From Kibdelosporangium sp. MJ126-NF4 (GTDB taxonomy: Bacteria; Actinomycetota; Actinomycetes; Mycobacteriales; Pseudonocardiaceae): 64,000 nucleotides of DNA. This document shows positions 17,068 through 24,511 of this stretch, one piece after another. The stretch spans positions 1,502,657-1,566,656 of the forward strand of contig NZ_CDME01000011.1 in assembly GCF_000826545.1 (NCBI RefSeq), given 5' to 3'. The translations under genes and the position numbers were made by a program. The notes beneath the pieces were generated by a model. That model ran no database searches. It was not told the origin of the DNA and saw only the letters and a list, made by a program, of their open reading frames with translations. How positions within the stretch are numbered: the stretch's first letter is position 1; each line of letters begins with the position of its first letter.

Positions 17068-17940
17068 CTATGACCGGCACTGGACCAGCGCTGTGAGCAG
17101 CTTGAGCTGGTCCAGGTCGGCGGAACACGGAACGAGGATCACCTCGTCACACCCGGCCGCCTCGAACGCGTCGATTGCCGCGGCCACGGCGGCCGAGCCC
17201 GCGCCCGTGTTGCGTCGCACGAGCTGTGCGTACGGCGGGGCGAACCCGTAGTAGTTGCCGATGTAGTCGTCGGCGATCTGCTCGGCCTGATCGCCCAACG
17301 CGTAGTACGACAGGGCTACCAGCCTGGGCTTGCTGTCCCGGCCCGCTTCCTGCCACGCCGCCTGGACGGCCTGTGCGCCGATCCGGAACATGTCCGGGCC
17401 GCCGCTGCCGGAGATCCAGCCGTTGCCGCTGCGGGCGGCACGGACGATCGCGGCCGGGGAGTGGCCGCCGAGCAGCAACTCCGGTCCGCCGGGACGGCTC
17501 GGCGACGGGCCGATCCCACCGGCGAACCCGCGCCGCTGACCCGACCAGATCTCACCGAACTCCGCCAGTTGTCCGTTCATCCGCCTGCCGCGCCCGGCGT
17601 GCGAGGTCCCGTTGGCCTTGAAGTCGTCCGGCCGTGCGCCCACCGCGAGCCCCAGCGTCAACCGTCCACCGGACAACCGGTCGACCGTCGCTGCCTGCTT
17701 GGCCATCACGGCTGTGTCCGCGCGCACCGGCGCGATCATGATCGCCGTGGTGAGCCTGATCCGCTCGGTAACGGCGGCCGCCGCGGCCAGCGTGGTCAGG
17801 CATTCATAGTTGTCGTAGACCAGACGGTCGAGAGTGGCCAGCGTCGAGAAGCCAGCCCGCTCACCTTCCCGCGCCCAGTCGAGCAGTGTGTTACCGCTGG
17901 TGCCCGCCACCGTGTTCGGCAGGCCGATTCCGATGTCCAC
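17068..17940 (-). CDS. LLM-class flavin/F420-dependent oxidoreductase
   Basis: A 290-residue TIM-barrel luciferase-like protein: MDIGIGLPNTV at the start, WAREGERAGFSTLATLDR, RIRLTTAIMIAPVR, and DRLSGGRLTLGLAVGARPDDF, all standard for this family. The F420 and FMN subclasses are not separable by eye here. Possible roles are hydroxylation, enone reduction or quinone reduction on the polyketide. GTG start at 17940 with GAGGGAG 8 bases upstream. It is last in the leftward operon that starts at 21888 and is followed by two stem-loops. Confidence 0.9.
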   Translation of the reverse strand: MDIGIGLPNTVAGTSGNTLLDWAREGERAGFSTLATLDRLVYDNYECLTTLAAAAAVTERIRLTTAIMIAPVRADTAVMAKQAATVDRLSGGRLTLGLAVGARPDDFKANGTSHAGRGRRMNGQLAEFGEIWSGQRRGFAGGIGPSPSRPGGPELLLGGHSPAAIVRAARSGNGWISGSGGPDMFRIGAQAVQAAWQEAGRDSKPRLVALSYYALGDQAEQIADDYIGNYYGFAPPYAQLVRRNTGAGSAAVAAAIDAFEAAGCDEVILVPCSADLDQLKLLTALVQCRS

Positions 17941-17952
17941 GCACGCGCTCCC

Positions 17953-18336
17953 TCAGCCGACCGGCTTGAGTGGCTGGTCATGCCTGCGGGCGATCACGTT
18001 CTCCAGCGCCGCGTCGCGGAAGAACGCTCGTGCGCCGTCCGGGGTGACCATGTCGCGCGGTGCGGCCAGGTACTGCTCCAGCTCGCGCTCGAAGTCCTTG
18101 ACCTCCGGCTGACGGCTCATGTGCGCGGCCACCAGCGGCAGCGGGCCCTCCACCTCGATGATCCGCACGGCGATCTCCTTGCCGACGAACACCATTGTGC
18201 CCAGCAGCCTGCCGACCACCTTGCCGTCCGAGTCCGTCACGTCGAACCGAGGCCGTCCGCTGCGGCGGAACAACTCCTTCACTGCCTCCTCGCTGCCCGG
18301 CTTCAACGGGTACTGCAATCCGTGCCACATCGCCAT
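17953..18336 (-). CDS. TcmI-family type II polyketide cyclase
   Basis: A 127-residue protein with the TcmI/WhiE-ORFVII pattern: MWHGLQYPLKPGSEEAVKELF at the N-terminus, a GRLLGTMVFVGKEIAVRIIEVEG strand region, and HMSRQPEVKDFERELEQYL near the C-terminus. TcmI cyclases close later rings after the first aromatisation. I choose the ATG at 18336, which has AGGAG 8 bases upstream. It lies 12 bases before the LLM gene and 22 after the SDR gene. A second TcmI-like gene is at 24144. Two TcmI-type cyclases plus an SRPBCC aromatase is a set known from pentangular polyphenol loci. Confidence 0.92.
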   Translation of the reverse strand: MAMWHGLQYPLKPGSEEAVKELFRRSGRPRFDVTDSDGKVVGRLLGTMVFVGKEIAVRIIEVEGPLPLVAAHMSRQPEVKDFERELEQYLAAPRDMVTPDGARAFFRDAALENVIARRHDQPLKPVG

Positions 18337-18358
18337 TGTTCTTCTCCTCACCAAGTAG

Positions 18359-19117
18359 TCACTGGCTGGCGGTGACTCCGCCGTCGACGTAGATGACCTG
18401 TCCGGTGACGAACCGGGCCAGCGGCGAGAGCAGGTACAGCACCGCGCTCGCCACCTCCTCCGGCTCGGCGACCCGGCCGAGCGGGATCCGCTGCTTGAGC
18501 ATGGTCAGGAAACCGTTGTCCTGTGTGGCCTGTTCGACCAGTTCGGTGCGCACGAACCCGGGCGCGACCGCGTTGACCGTGATGCCGTGCCTGCCCCATT
18601 CCGTGGCCAGCTGTTTGACCAGCAGGTCGACCGCGGCCTTGCTCGCGCCGTACGCGCTGAACCCGCGCCGCCCGCCTGCCGCGCCCCGCACCGAGGACAG
18701 GTGCACGATCCTGCCTGGCGTGCCCTCGTCGATCAGCCGCCTGCCGACCTCCTGGGACAGCAGGAAAGCCCCGGTCAGGTTGGCGTCGACGATGTCACGG
18801 AACACCTGCTCGGGGAACTTCTCCGCCGGGATCGTCTCCAGCTTGCCCGCGCAGTTGACCAGCGTGTCCAAACCGGACAGCTGGTCGGCGACGCCCTCGA
18901 CGGTCGTGCGGATCGACGAACTGGACGTGATGTCCAGCTCGACGCCGACCACCGGCGCGTCACCGCCGGTGAGCTTGTCGGCCAGTGCGACGGCCTTGTC
19001 CTTGGAGCGTCCGGCGATCGCGACCGCCGCGCCGCCCGCGACGAGCTGCTCGGCGATGGCCGCGCCGATCCCGCCGTAGCCACCGGCGAGCAGGACCTTC
19101 AGTCCTGTGTAGAGCAT
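18359..19117 (-). CDS. SDR ketoreductase (FabG-like)
   Basis: A 252-residue classical short-chain dehydrogenase: cofactor loop GGYGGIGAA, NCAG, Ser in HLSSVRG, and catalytic Tyr-Lys in YGASKAA, then NAVAPGFVRTEL and the C-terminal GQVIYVDGG. It is probably a ketoreductase acting on the polyketide or on a tailored intermediate. GGAGGAG lies just before the ATG, and TAATG couples it to the amidohydrolase gene. The cofactor loop has GGY where most have TGG. It is the best candidate for the pathway's main ketoreductase, though position specificity cannot be told. Confidence 0.93.
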   Translation of the reverse strand: MLYTGLKVLLAGGYGGIGAAIAEQLVAGGAAVAIAGRSKDKAVALADKLTGGDAPVVGVELDITSSSSIRTTVEGVADQLSGLDTLVNCAGKLETIPAEKFPEQVFRDIVDANLTGAFLLSQEVGRRLIDEGTPGRIVHLSSVRGAAGGRRGFSAYGASKAAVDLLVKQLATEWGRHGITVNAVAPGFVRTELVEQATQDNGFLTMLKQRIPLGRVAEPEEVASAVLYLLSPLARFVTGQVIYVDGGVTASQ

Positions 19118-20040
19118 TATGACTCCTCCAGGCCGAACACCGTCCGCGCGGTGCCCGACAGCACCAGCTCACGTTGTTCCGGCGTCACGTCCAGCGTGTC
19201 GATCAGGTTGAGGCTGCTGGGCAACGGCGCCGTCAGCGGCGGCGAGTCCGTGCCGAACAGCAGCCGGTCCGCGCCGAACACCGACGCGGCCGCGCGGAGC
19301 GACACCGCACTCGGCGTCGCGGTGTCGTAGTACAACAGGGAAAGCTGGTCGCTGACCGGCGGCCCGCCCGGTCGTGCCCTGTGCTGGGCCAGGTCCAGCT
19401 TTTCGCGCAGCAGGGACAGTGCCCCGCCCGCGTTGGCCGCGATCAGCTTCAGCCCCGGGAACTTGCTCAACCAGCCCGCGAACAGGATCGACGCCACCCC
19501 AGCGGTGATGTCACACGGCCGCACGACGTGCTCGACCAGGCCGAGATGGCCGTTCATCGCCGTCGCGCCGACGGGTTCGGCCGGTGGGTGCAGCAACACC
19601 GGCGCCCCGGTCTCGTGCGCCATCGCGAAGAACGACTCCGCACCCGGCGACGACAGGTACTCGCCGCGCACGCTCGTGTTCACGATCAGGCCGACGAATT
19701 CCGGCTGTCCCACCAGCTTGGCCGCCGTGGCCAGCGCGTCGTCGTCGCCGAACGGGTTCACGTACACGTATCCGCGCAGGTTGTCCCAGTGCGACCGGAC
19801 GGTCTCGCCGACCCAATCGTGGAACGTGGCAAGCTGGTCGGCGGGCTGCGCGTAGTTGTCCAGGCCAGGCACCGGGACCATGGTCCCCGCGCCGACCGGG
19901 CTGCCGACGATCGTCATCCCGATGCCCACCGCGAGCTTCTGCTCGATCATGCCGTCGATGTCGGCGAGACTCGGCGGCATCGGGAACCGTTTGAACAACT
20001 CGGGCGACGTGACGTGGCCGTGGACGTCGATCGCCCGCAT
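19117..20040 (-). CDS. Amidohydrolase-2 (ACMSD-like) decarboxylase/hydrolase
   Basis: A 307-residue metal-dependent hydrolase fold: HGH metal motif at residues 7-9 (AIDVHGHV), VLLHPP in the barrel centre, and FGTDSPP near the C-terminus with the catalytic Asp. Family members include aminocarboxymuconate-semialdehyde decarboxylase and aromatic-acid decarboxylases, so removal of a carboxyl group from an aromatic intermediate is plausible. TGATG overlap with the upstream cupin gene and TAATG with the downstream SDR show tight coupling. Confidence 0.87.
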   Translation of the reverse strand: MRAIDVHGHVTSPELFKRFPMPPSLADIDGMIEQKLAVGIGMTIVGSPVGAGTMVPVPGLDNYAQPADQLATFHDWVGETVRSHWDNLRGYVYVNPFGDDDALATAAKLVGQPEFVGLIVNTSVRGEYLSSPGAESFFAMAHETGAPVLLHPPAEPVGATAMNGHLGLVEHVVRPCDITAGVASILFAGWLSKFPGLKLIAANAGGALSLLREKLDLAQHRARPGGPPVSDQLSLLYYDTATPSAVSLRAAASVFGADRLLFGTDSPPLTAPLPSSLNLIDTLDVTPEQRELVLSGTARTVFGLEES

Positions 20041-20549
20041 CAGTCGCCCATCCCGCGTGGCGGGCCGAGCACCTTGCCGCCGTAGGCCTCCACCGACGCG
20101 ATGACCTCGCCGAAGTCGGGGAAGTCGGCTGGGTTGAACGCCGGGACCTCCAGCCGCTCGGCGGGCTTGCCGGTGTCGAAGAACCAGCCGTCGAACCCGC
20201 CGGGCGTGCCGAGCACCAGCCAGCGGGCGGTCTCGGACTCCACCTTGTACGAGTGCGCGAGGCCACGCGGCGCGAAGACCATGCCCCCGGTGGCCGGGTG
20301 GTGCATCACGCCGTCGATCTCGATGCTCAGCTCGCCGTCGAGCACGTAGAACAGCTCGTCCTCACGGGTGTGCAGGTGCACCGGTGAGGCGTAGCCCAGG
20401 TTCGAGGTCTGCTCGGCCAGCCAGAACTGGTTGTCCGTCTCGGCGCTGGTCGCCTTGAACACCATCAGCGCGCCCATGTGCCAGATCGCCCGGCCCTGCC
20501 CGGACGCGACGTCGAGCGGCTTCGTCTCGGCACTGTTCTCGATGGACAC
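20040..20549 (-). CDS. Cupin dioxygenase-like protein
   Basis: A 169-residue cupin. Motif 1 is HTREDELFYVLDG (with HLH just before) and motif 2 HSYKVESETARW. Quercetin-dioxygenase-like cupins of this length bind Fe, Mn or Ni and split or oxygenate phenols. The GTG at 20549 is preceded by AGGAGGAAAT. This is the second cupin of the locus and is not close to the 11235 one in size or motif spacing, so a different role is likely. It is third in the 21888-17068 operon. Confidence 0.85.
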   Translation of the reverse strand: MSIENSAETKPLDVASGQGRAIWHMGALMVFKATSAETDNQFWLAEQTSNLGYASPVHLHTREDELFYVLDGELSIEIDGVMHHPATGGMVFAPRGLAHSYKVESETARWLVLGTPGGFDGWFFDTGKPAERLEVPAFNPADFPDFGEVIASVEAYGGKVLGPPRGMGD

Positions 20550-20573
20550 ATTTCCTCCTGGAAAGTGGTTGGG

Positions 20574-21458
20574 TTACTTGGTTGTCCGGCGTTCCACTTC
20601 GGTGAGCACCGCCGCGCAGTCCAGGTCACCGAGTCCGGCGTCCTGTGCCGCGGTGAGCACGTCGAAACTGGCCGCGGTCGCGGGCATGTCGACGCCGAGC
20701 GTGTCGGCGTCGCGCAGGGCCAGCATCAGGTCCTTGCGCATCAACGTGAGCTTGAAGTCGGCACGCTCGTACGCGCGCCTGGCCATCACCCCGGCCTTGA
20801 ACTTCATCACCGGCGAGCTGTACCCGCTGGCGGCGATCATCCTGATCAGCTGGCCGCGGTCGAGCCCGGCGCGTTCGCCGAACACGATCGCCTCGGCCAG
20901 TGCCTGCATCTGGACGCCCATCAGCAGGTTCATCGCGACCTTCGCGGTCGCGCCCATCCCGTGCCCGCCGAGGTGCACGACCTCCTTGGCCAGCACCTCC
21001 AGCACCGGCCGGACGGTGTCCACGTCGGCCTCGTTGCCGCCGATCATGAACCGCAACTCGCCGTCCCGCGCGTGGTTGGCGTTGCCGAGCACACACGCGT
21101 CCAGCGCGCGATGCCCTGCCGCCGCCACCCGCTCGGCGAAAGTGCGTGCCGCGTCAGGGGAAACCGTGCTCATGTTCGCGACTGTCACGGCCGCGGGCGC
21201 GGCGGCAAGCGCGCCGTCGTGACCGAGCACGAGGTCGTCGACGACGTCCGCGGTGGCCAGGCAGACCAGCAGGACGTCCACGTCCCGTGCCGCCTCGGCG
21301 GGTGTCGCGGCGACCGTCAGGCCTTCCGCCGCAAGCGCTTCCGCCTTGGACCTGGTCCGGTTGTACACCGAGACGGTGAACCCGGCGGCGGCGAGACGGC
21401 TCGCCATCCCCGAGCCCATCGCGCCGAGGCCGATGAACCCGAGCCGTTGCGTGCCCAT
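20574..21458 (-). CDS. 3-hydroxyisobutyrate-dehydrogenase-like NAD(P)-dependent reductase
   Basis: A 294-residue beta-hydroxyacid dehydrogenase: GFIGLGAMGSGMASRLAAAG at the N-terminus, VYNRTRSKAE (an Arg after the second strand, suggesting NADP), ANMSTVSPDAA as the substrate-binding motif, and GATAKVAMNLLMG with the catalytic Lys. It may be an imine or ketone reductase on the polyketide, since imine reductases share this fold; the substrate is unknown. The ATG is one base after the stop of the SnoaL-like gene (TGACATG). Confidence 0.88.
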   Translation of the reverse strand: MGTQRLGFIGLGAMGSGMASRLAAAGFTVSVYNRTRSKAEALAAEGLTVAATPAEAARDVDVLLVCLATADVVDDLVLGHDGALAAAPAAVTVANMSTVSPDAARTFAERVAAAGHRALDACVLGNANHARDGELRFMIGGNEADVDTVRPVLEVLAKEVVHLGGHGMGATAKVAMNLLMGVQMQALAEAIVFGERAGLDRGQLIRMIAASGYSSPVMKFKAGVMARRAYERADFKLTLMRKDLMLALRDADTLGVDMPATAASFDVLTAAQDAGLGDLDCAAVLTEVERRTTK

Positions 21459-21459
21459 G

Positions 21460-21888
21460 TCAGTGCCCGCCCGCGGGCTTGAGCGCGCCGATCTCCATCA
21501 GGATCCTCGGGAAGTCGTCGCTGATCCACGACTCGACGACCCTGCCGTTCACCACGCGGTGCATGTCGACGCCGGAGACGGTGAACCGGTTGCCGGTCGG
21601 CGGCATCGGGCCGAGCTGGCCGGTGTGCGTCCCGGTGGTGGAGAACCGGTGCGCGACGTACTCGCCGTCGCCGATCATGTGCTCGATGGTGCAGTGGAAG
21701 TCCGGAAAGGACTTGCGCCAGAACCCGACGGCCTCGGCGAACGCTCCCGGCCCGGTCGGCAGCTCCAGGTCTCGCACGTGCACGACGTAGTACGGGGAGA
21801 ACACGTCGTCGACGAAGCTCAGATCACCGTGGTTGAGTCCCTTCTCGGTGATCATCCGGACAAGGTCCATGTTGTCCTGAGTGGACAT
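21460..21888 (-). CDS. SnoaL-like polyketide cyclase/ester cyclase
   Basis: A 142-residue SnoaL-type protein: VRMITEKGLNHGDLSFVDDVF opening helix, VGFWRKSFPDFHCTIEHMIGDG, the HRFSTTGTHTGQLGPMPPTG loop and FTVSGVDMHRVVNGRVVESW. This pattern is the ester-cyclase branch of the family, which includes aldol cyclases closing the last ring of anthracyclines. The ATG at 21888 has GGAGG 6 bases upstream and is preferred over an upstream in-frame ATG at 21927. It opens the leftward operon that runs to 17068. Confidence 0.9.
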   Translation of the reverse strand: MSTQDNMDLVRMITEKGLNHGDLSFVDDVFSPYYVVHVRDLELPTGPGAFAEAVGFWRKSFPDFHCTIEHMIGDGEYVAHRFSTTGTHTGQLGPMPPTGNRFTVSGVDMHRVVNGRVVESWISDDFPRILMEIGALKPAGGH

Positions 21889-22300
21889 GCATACCTCCAG
21901 TGCGATGTGCGTGCGCGTCGTCGACACTGGCGCAAGAAGGTCCCCCGGTCATGAGTCGCCGGTCCTGCCGGGGCTGGGACATCCGCAGCTCAGGAGAACG
22001 GACATGCGGAAAAGGCCCGGCGCTGGGGAGTGCCGGGCCTTTTCCTTTTTTTTTGGGGGGGGGGTGGATGGTTCGGTGGGATGCGACAGTCAGCGGGGCC
22101 TGCTCAGCGCGTGGGGACCTCATTCGTGGTTCGCGTCGGTCGTTGACAGGTCACGGTGACCAGCATGGTGGCCGCTGCCAGTTGGCGCGTCCGACAGGAA
22201 GCGGCATCCCGGCTACGCAGTATTACGTACACGGCGCCTCAAAAACGCTGATCGGGATACGCGCCCGGCGGCTTGAAGCCCACGTGCCCGCGTGCGAACA
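21889..22300. other. Divergent intergenic region
   Basis: About 410 bases between the leftward SnoaL-like operon and the rightward membrane protein gene. It should hold promoters for both. The main feature is the intrinsic terminator at 22008-22054, oriented for rightward transcription although no rightward gene precedes it. Just before the hairpin, an AGGAG (21992-21996) is followed by an ATG at 22004 that would open a short frame running through the hairpin. I do not call that frame a gene. Confidence 0.55.
22008..22054 (+). terminator. Intrinsic terminator with perfect 14-bp stem and T9 tract
   Basis: GGAAAAGGCCCGGC (22008-22021) and GCCGGGCCTTTTCC (22032-22045) are perfect complements around a 10-base loop and are followed by nine T (22046-22054) and then ten G. 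This is a textbook rho-independent signal, rare in such GC-rich DNA. It would stop rightward transcription that begins between 21889 and 22008, so it may terminate a leader or small RNA. Confidence 0.85.
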
Positions 22301-23233
22301 ATGGGCGCCATGACAAGCGCGACGAGGAGTGTTTCGGCGACGCTGCGTGTCGCGCTGACGAGGATCTGGCGTGACGGCAGGAAAGCCGAACGCACCGCGT
22401 ACGTGGTCGGCGGGCTGCTGTTCGCGTCCGGCCTGGTCGCTGTCGCGGTGCTGCTGGTGACTGGGGGCAGTTGGACCGGTCCGGTCTCGCTGCGCAAGGC
22501 GGCCACGTTCGGCATGTCGTTCGGCCTGACGCTGGCGACCGTGGCGTGGGCGGTGTCCTACCTCAGGATCACCGAACGCAGGCGGTCGTTCCTGCTGACT
22601 GCGTTCACGGTGGTCAGTGTGGTGGAGACGGGCCTGGTCAGCATGCAGGCGTGGCGTGGTGTGCCGTCGCACTTCAACTTCCAGACCCCGTTCGACACCA
22701 CGGTGTCGATGACGCTGGCGGTGGGCGGTGCCGTGATCATCCTGACCGTGGCCGGACTGGGACTGGCGAGCATCGCGGGCACCCGTGAACTCTCGGCGGC
22801 CATGCGGATCGCGATAAGAGCGGGTTTCGTCATTCTTGTCGTCGCGCTTGTCGTTGGCGCGGTGATGATCGCGCGTGGTGTGGTTCAGGCACGGTCCGGT
22901 CAGGCCCAATTGGCCTACACGACCGCGGGTGCGCTGAAACCCGTGCACGCGGTGGCGATGCACGCGATTCTGGTTCTGCCGGGATTGGCATGGTTGTTGG
23001 ACCTCACGGACTGGGCCGACCGGGTGAAAACCCGGTTCGTTCTGATCGCGACCACCGGATACGCCCTGCTCACCGTGGTCGTGCTGATCGAGTCGAGCAG
23101 AGGGGTGTCACCATTCGCCGCGTCGCTGCCCGAAACCGCGGTATCCGTGCTGGCCATCGCACTGCTCGCGGGAGCGGCGGTCGGCGCGGGCGGGGGTGTG
23201 CTCACGCGGGGACGGCGGATATCCGATTCATGA
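22301..23233 (+). CDS. Multi-pass membrane protein of unknown function
   Basis: About 310 residues with seven or so hydrophobic segments, for example YVVGGLLFASGLVAVAVLLV, FGMSFGLTLATVAWAVSYL, AVGGAVIILTVAGLGLASI, GFVILVVALVVGAVMIARG, FVLIATTGYALLTVVVLIE and AVSVLAIALLAGAAVGAGG. A basic N-terminus (TRIWRDGRKAER) suggests a cytoplasmic start. I do not recognise a transporter motif. Start codons in frame are GTG 22292, ATG 22301 and ATG 22310; none has a clear ribosome site. It may be an exporter component or a membrane-stress protein; context between pathway genes is the only hint. Confidence 0.72.
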   Translation: MGAMTSATRSVSATLRVALTRIWRDGRKAERTAYVVGGLLFASGLVAVAVLLVTGGSWTGPVSLRKAATFGMSFGLTLATVAWAVSYLRITERRRSFLLTAFTVVSVVETGLVSMQAWRGVPSHFNFQTPFDTTVSMTLAVGGAVIILTVAGLGLASIAGTRELSAAMRIAIRAGFVILVVALVVGAVMIARGVVQARSGQAQLAYTTAGALKPVHAVAMHAILVLPGLAWLLDLTDWADRVKTRFVLIATTGYALLTVVVLIESSRGVSPFAASLPETAVSVLAIALLAGAAVGAGGGVLTRGRRISDS

Positions 23234-23409
23234 GCTTTTCCCTGTTTTTCCGCGAAAATGCGGGGTGTTCGGGCGATCGCGACGCTTTGCCGCGACGCCG
23301 TCGCTCCAGGTAGTGTCCGGAGTGGATAGAAACAAACGCACCGAGTGTCGAATGTACGAAGATGTCCGCGATCAGCGGGCCGCTGATCGGTCGGATTCCT
23401 GGGGGAGTC

Positions 23410-24078
23410 GTGACTGCAGAGATCGATGTGGATGCCAGGCGCACCAGGGTGCTCATCGCCGATGACCACCCGCTGTACCGGTCGGGGCTACGCGGCGCGC
23501 TCGGCGCCGACGCGCGGTTCGACGTGGTGGGGGAAGTCGGCACCGGGACCGACGCGATCGCGGCGAGCCACCGGCTGCGGCCGCACGTGGTGCTGATGGA
23601 CATCGCCGTGCCGGGGATCGACGGGATCAGTGCCACCAAGGCGATCGCGGGCAAGTGCCCCGGCACCGACGTGGTGATCCTGACCGTGCTCGAGGACAGC
23701 GACACCTTCCTGCCCGCGATGCGCGCGGGAGCGCGCGGGTATCTGCTCAAAGGGTCCGGTGTGGACGACATCGCCCGCGCGGTCGGCACGGTCCGCCGCG
23801 GCGGCGTCGCCTTCGGGCCGGTGGTCTCGGAGTGGGTGATCGACCACCTCAAGGAGACGCACACCGACGGCGGTAAACCGTTCCCGGAACTGACCGACAG
23901 GGAACGGGCCGTGCTCGAACTGATCGCCGACGGCCGCGGCAACGACGCGATCGCGTACGACCTGGACGTGTCGGTCAAAACCGTGCGTAACTACGTTTCG
24001 CGGATCTTCGCGAAGCTGCGCATCGTGGAACGCGGCGAGGCCGCCATGTACGCACGTAGGGCGGGCCTGGGCTCGTAG
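23410..24078 (+). CDS. Orphan NarL/LuxR-type response regulator
   Basis: A 222-residue response regulator: receiver with IADDHPLYRSG, phosphoacceptor Asp in VLMDIAVPG, Lys in YLLKGSG, and C-terminal LuxR helix-turn-helix (LTDRERAVLELIADG ... VKTVRNYVSRIFAKL). I start at the GTG at 23410, just after GGGGGAG; an in-frame ATG at 23362 adds 16 unlikely residues. No kinase is next to it. It is closely related to the regulator at 6016 along its whole length, including the shared LEDxDTF and RAGARGYL blocks, so it may answer to the same kinase at 5052. Confidence 0.87.
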   Translation: MTAEIDVDARRTRVLIADDHPLYRSGLRGALGADARFDVVGEVGTGTDAIAASHRLRPHVVLMDIAVPGIDGISATKAIAGKCPGTDVVILTVLEDSDTFLPAMRAGARGYLLKGSGVDDIARAVGTVRRGGVAFGPVVSEWVIDHLKETHTDGGKPFPELTDRERAVLELIADGRGNDAIAYDLDVSVKTVRNYVSRIFAKLRIVERGEAAMYARRAGLGS

Positions 24079-24143
24079 GTTCCCGCAGTCGCGGGGACGC
24101 TTTCCCCACGACCGTGGGAAAGGCGATCACCAGAATCGACTCC

Positions 24144-24479
24144 ATGCACAGAACCCTCATCGTCGCGAAGATCCGCCCGGGTGCCGAGCAGCGGGTCGCG
24201 GAGCTGTTCGCCGAGTCCGACCGGACCGAGCTGCCGCACATCGCCGGGGTACGCCACCGTTCGCTCTACCGGCTCGGTGACCTGTACGCGCACCTGCTCG
24301 AGACCGACGACCGCGGTGACGAGGCGGTGGCCGAGGCCCGCAGGCATCCCGAGTTCGCCAGGATCAGCGGACTGCTCGACGAGCACATCACGCCCTACCT
24401 GCCCACCTGGCAGTCGCCGAAGGACGCGATGGCCGACTGTTTCTACACGTGGGAGCCTGCTGCCGAGACGCGCCGGTGA
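24144..24479 (+). CDS. TcmI-family polyketide cyclase
   Basis: A 111-residue protein with the TcmI pattern: MHRTLIVAKIRPGAEQRVAELFAESD, the HIAGVRHRSLYRLGDLYAHLLE strand block, and HPEFARISGLLDEHITPYLP. The ATG at 24144 fits the family start; an upstream in-frame ATG at 24114 is less likely. The short spacing to the next gene (33 bases) suggests joint expression with the FAD/NAD(P)-binding protein. With the gene at 17953 it gives the locus two TcmI-like cyclases that probably close different rings. Confidence 0.92.
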   Translation: MHRTLIVAKIRPGAEQRVAELFAESDRTELPHIAGVRHRSLYRLGDLYAHLLETDDRGDEAVAEARRHPEFARISGLLDEHITPYLPTWQSPKDAMADCFYTWEPAAETRR

Positions 24480-24511
24480 ACGGCCTGGCCGAAACCTGGG
24501 TGTGAGCCACC

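Noticed and set aside
22004..22150. Short frame through the intrinsic terminator as a leader peptide gene
   Set aside because: The frame is mostly homopolymer-coded (Phe/Gly) and low-complexity; the ribosome site alone is not enough.
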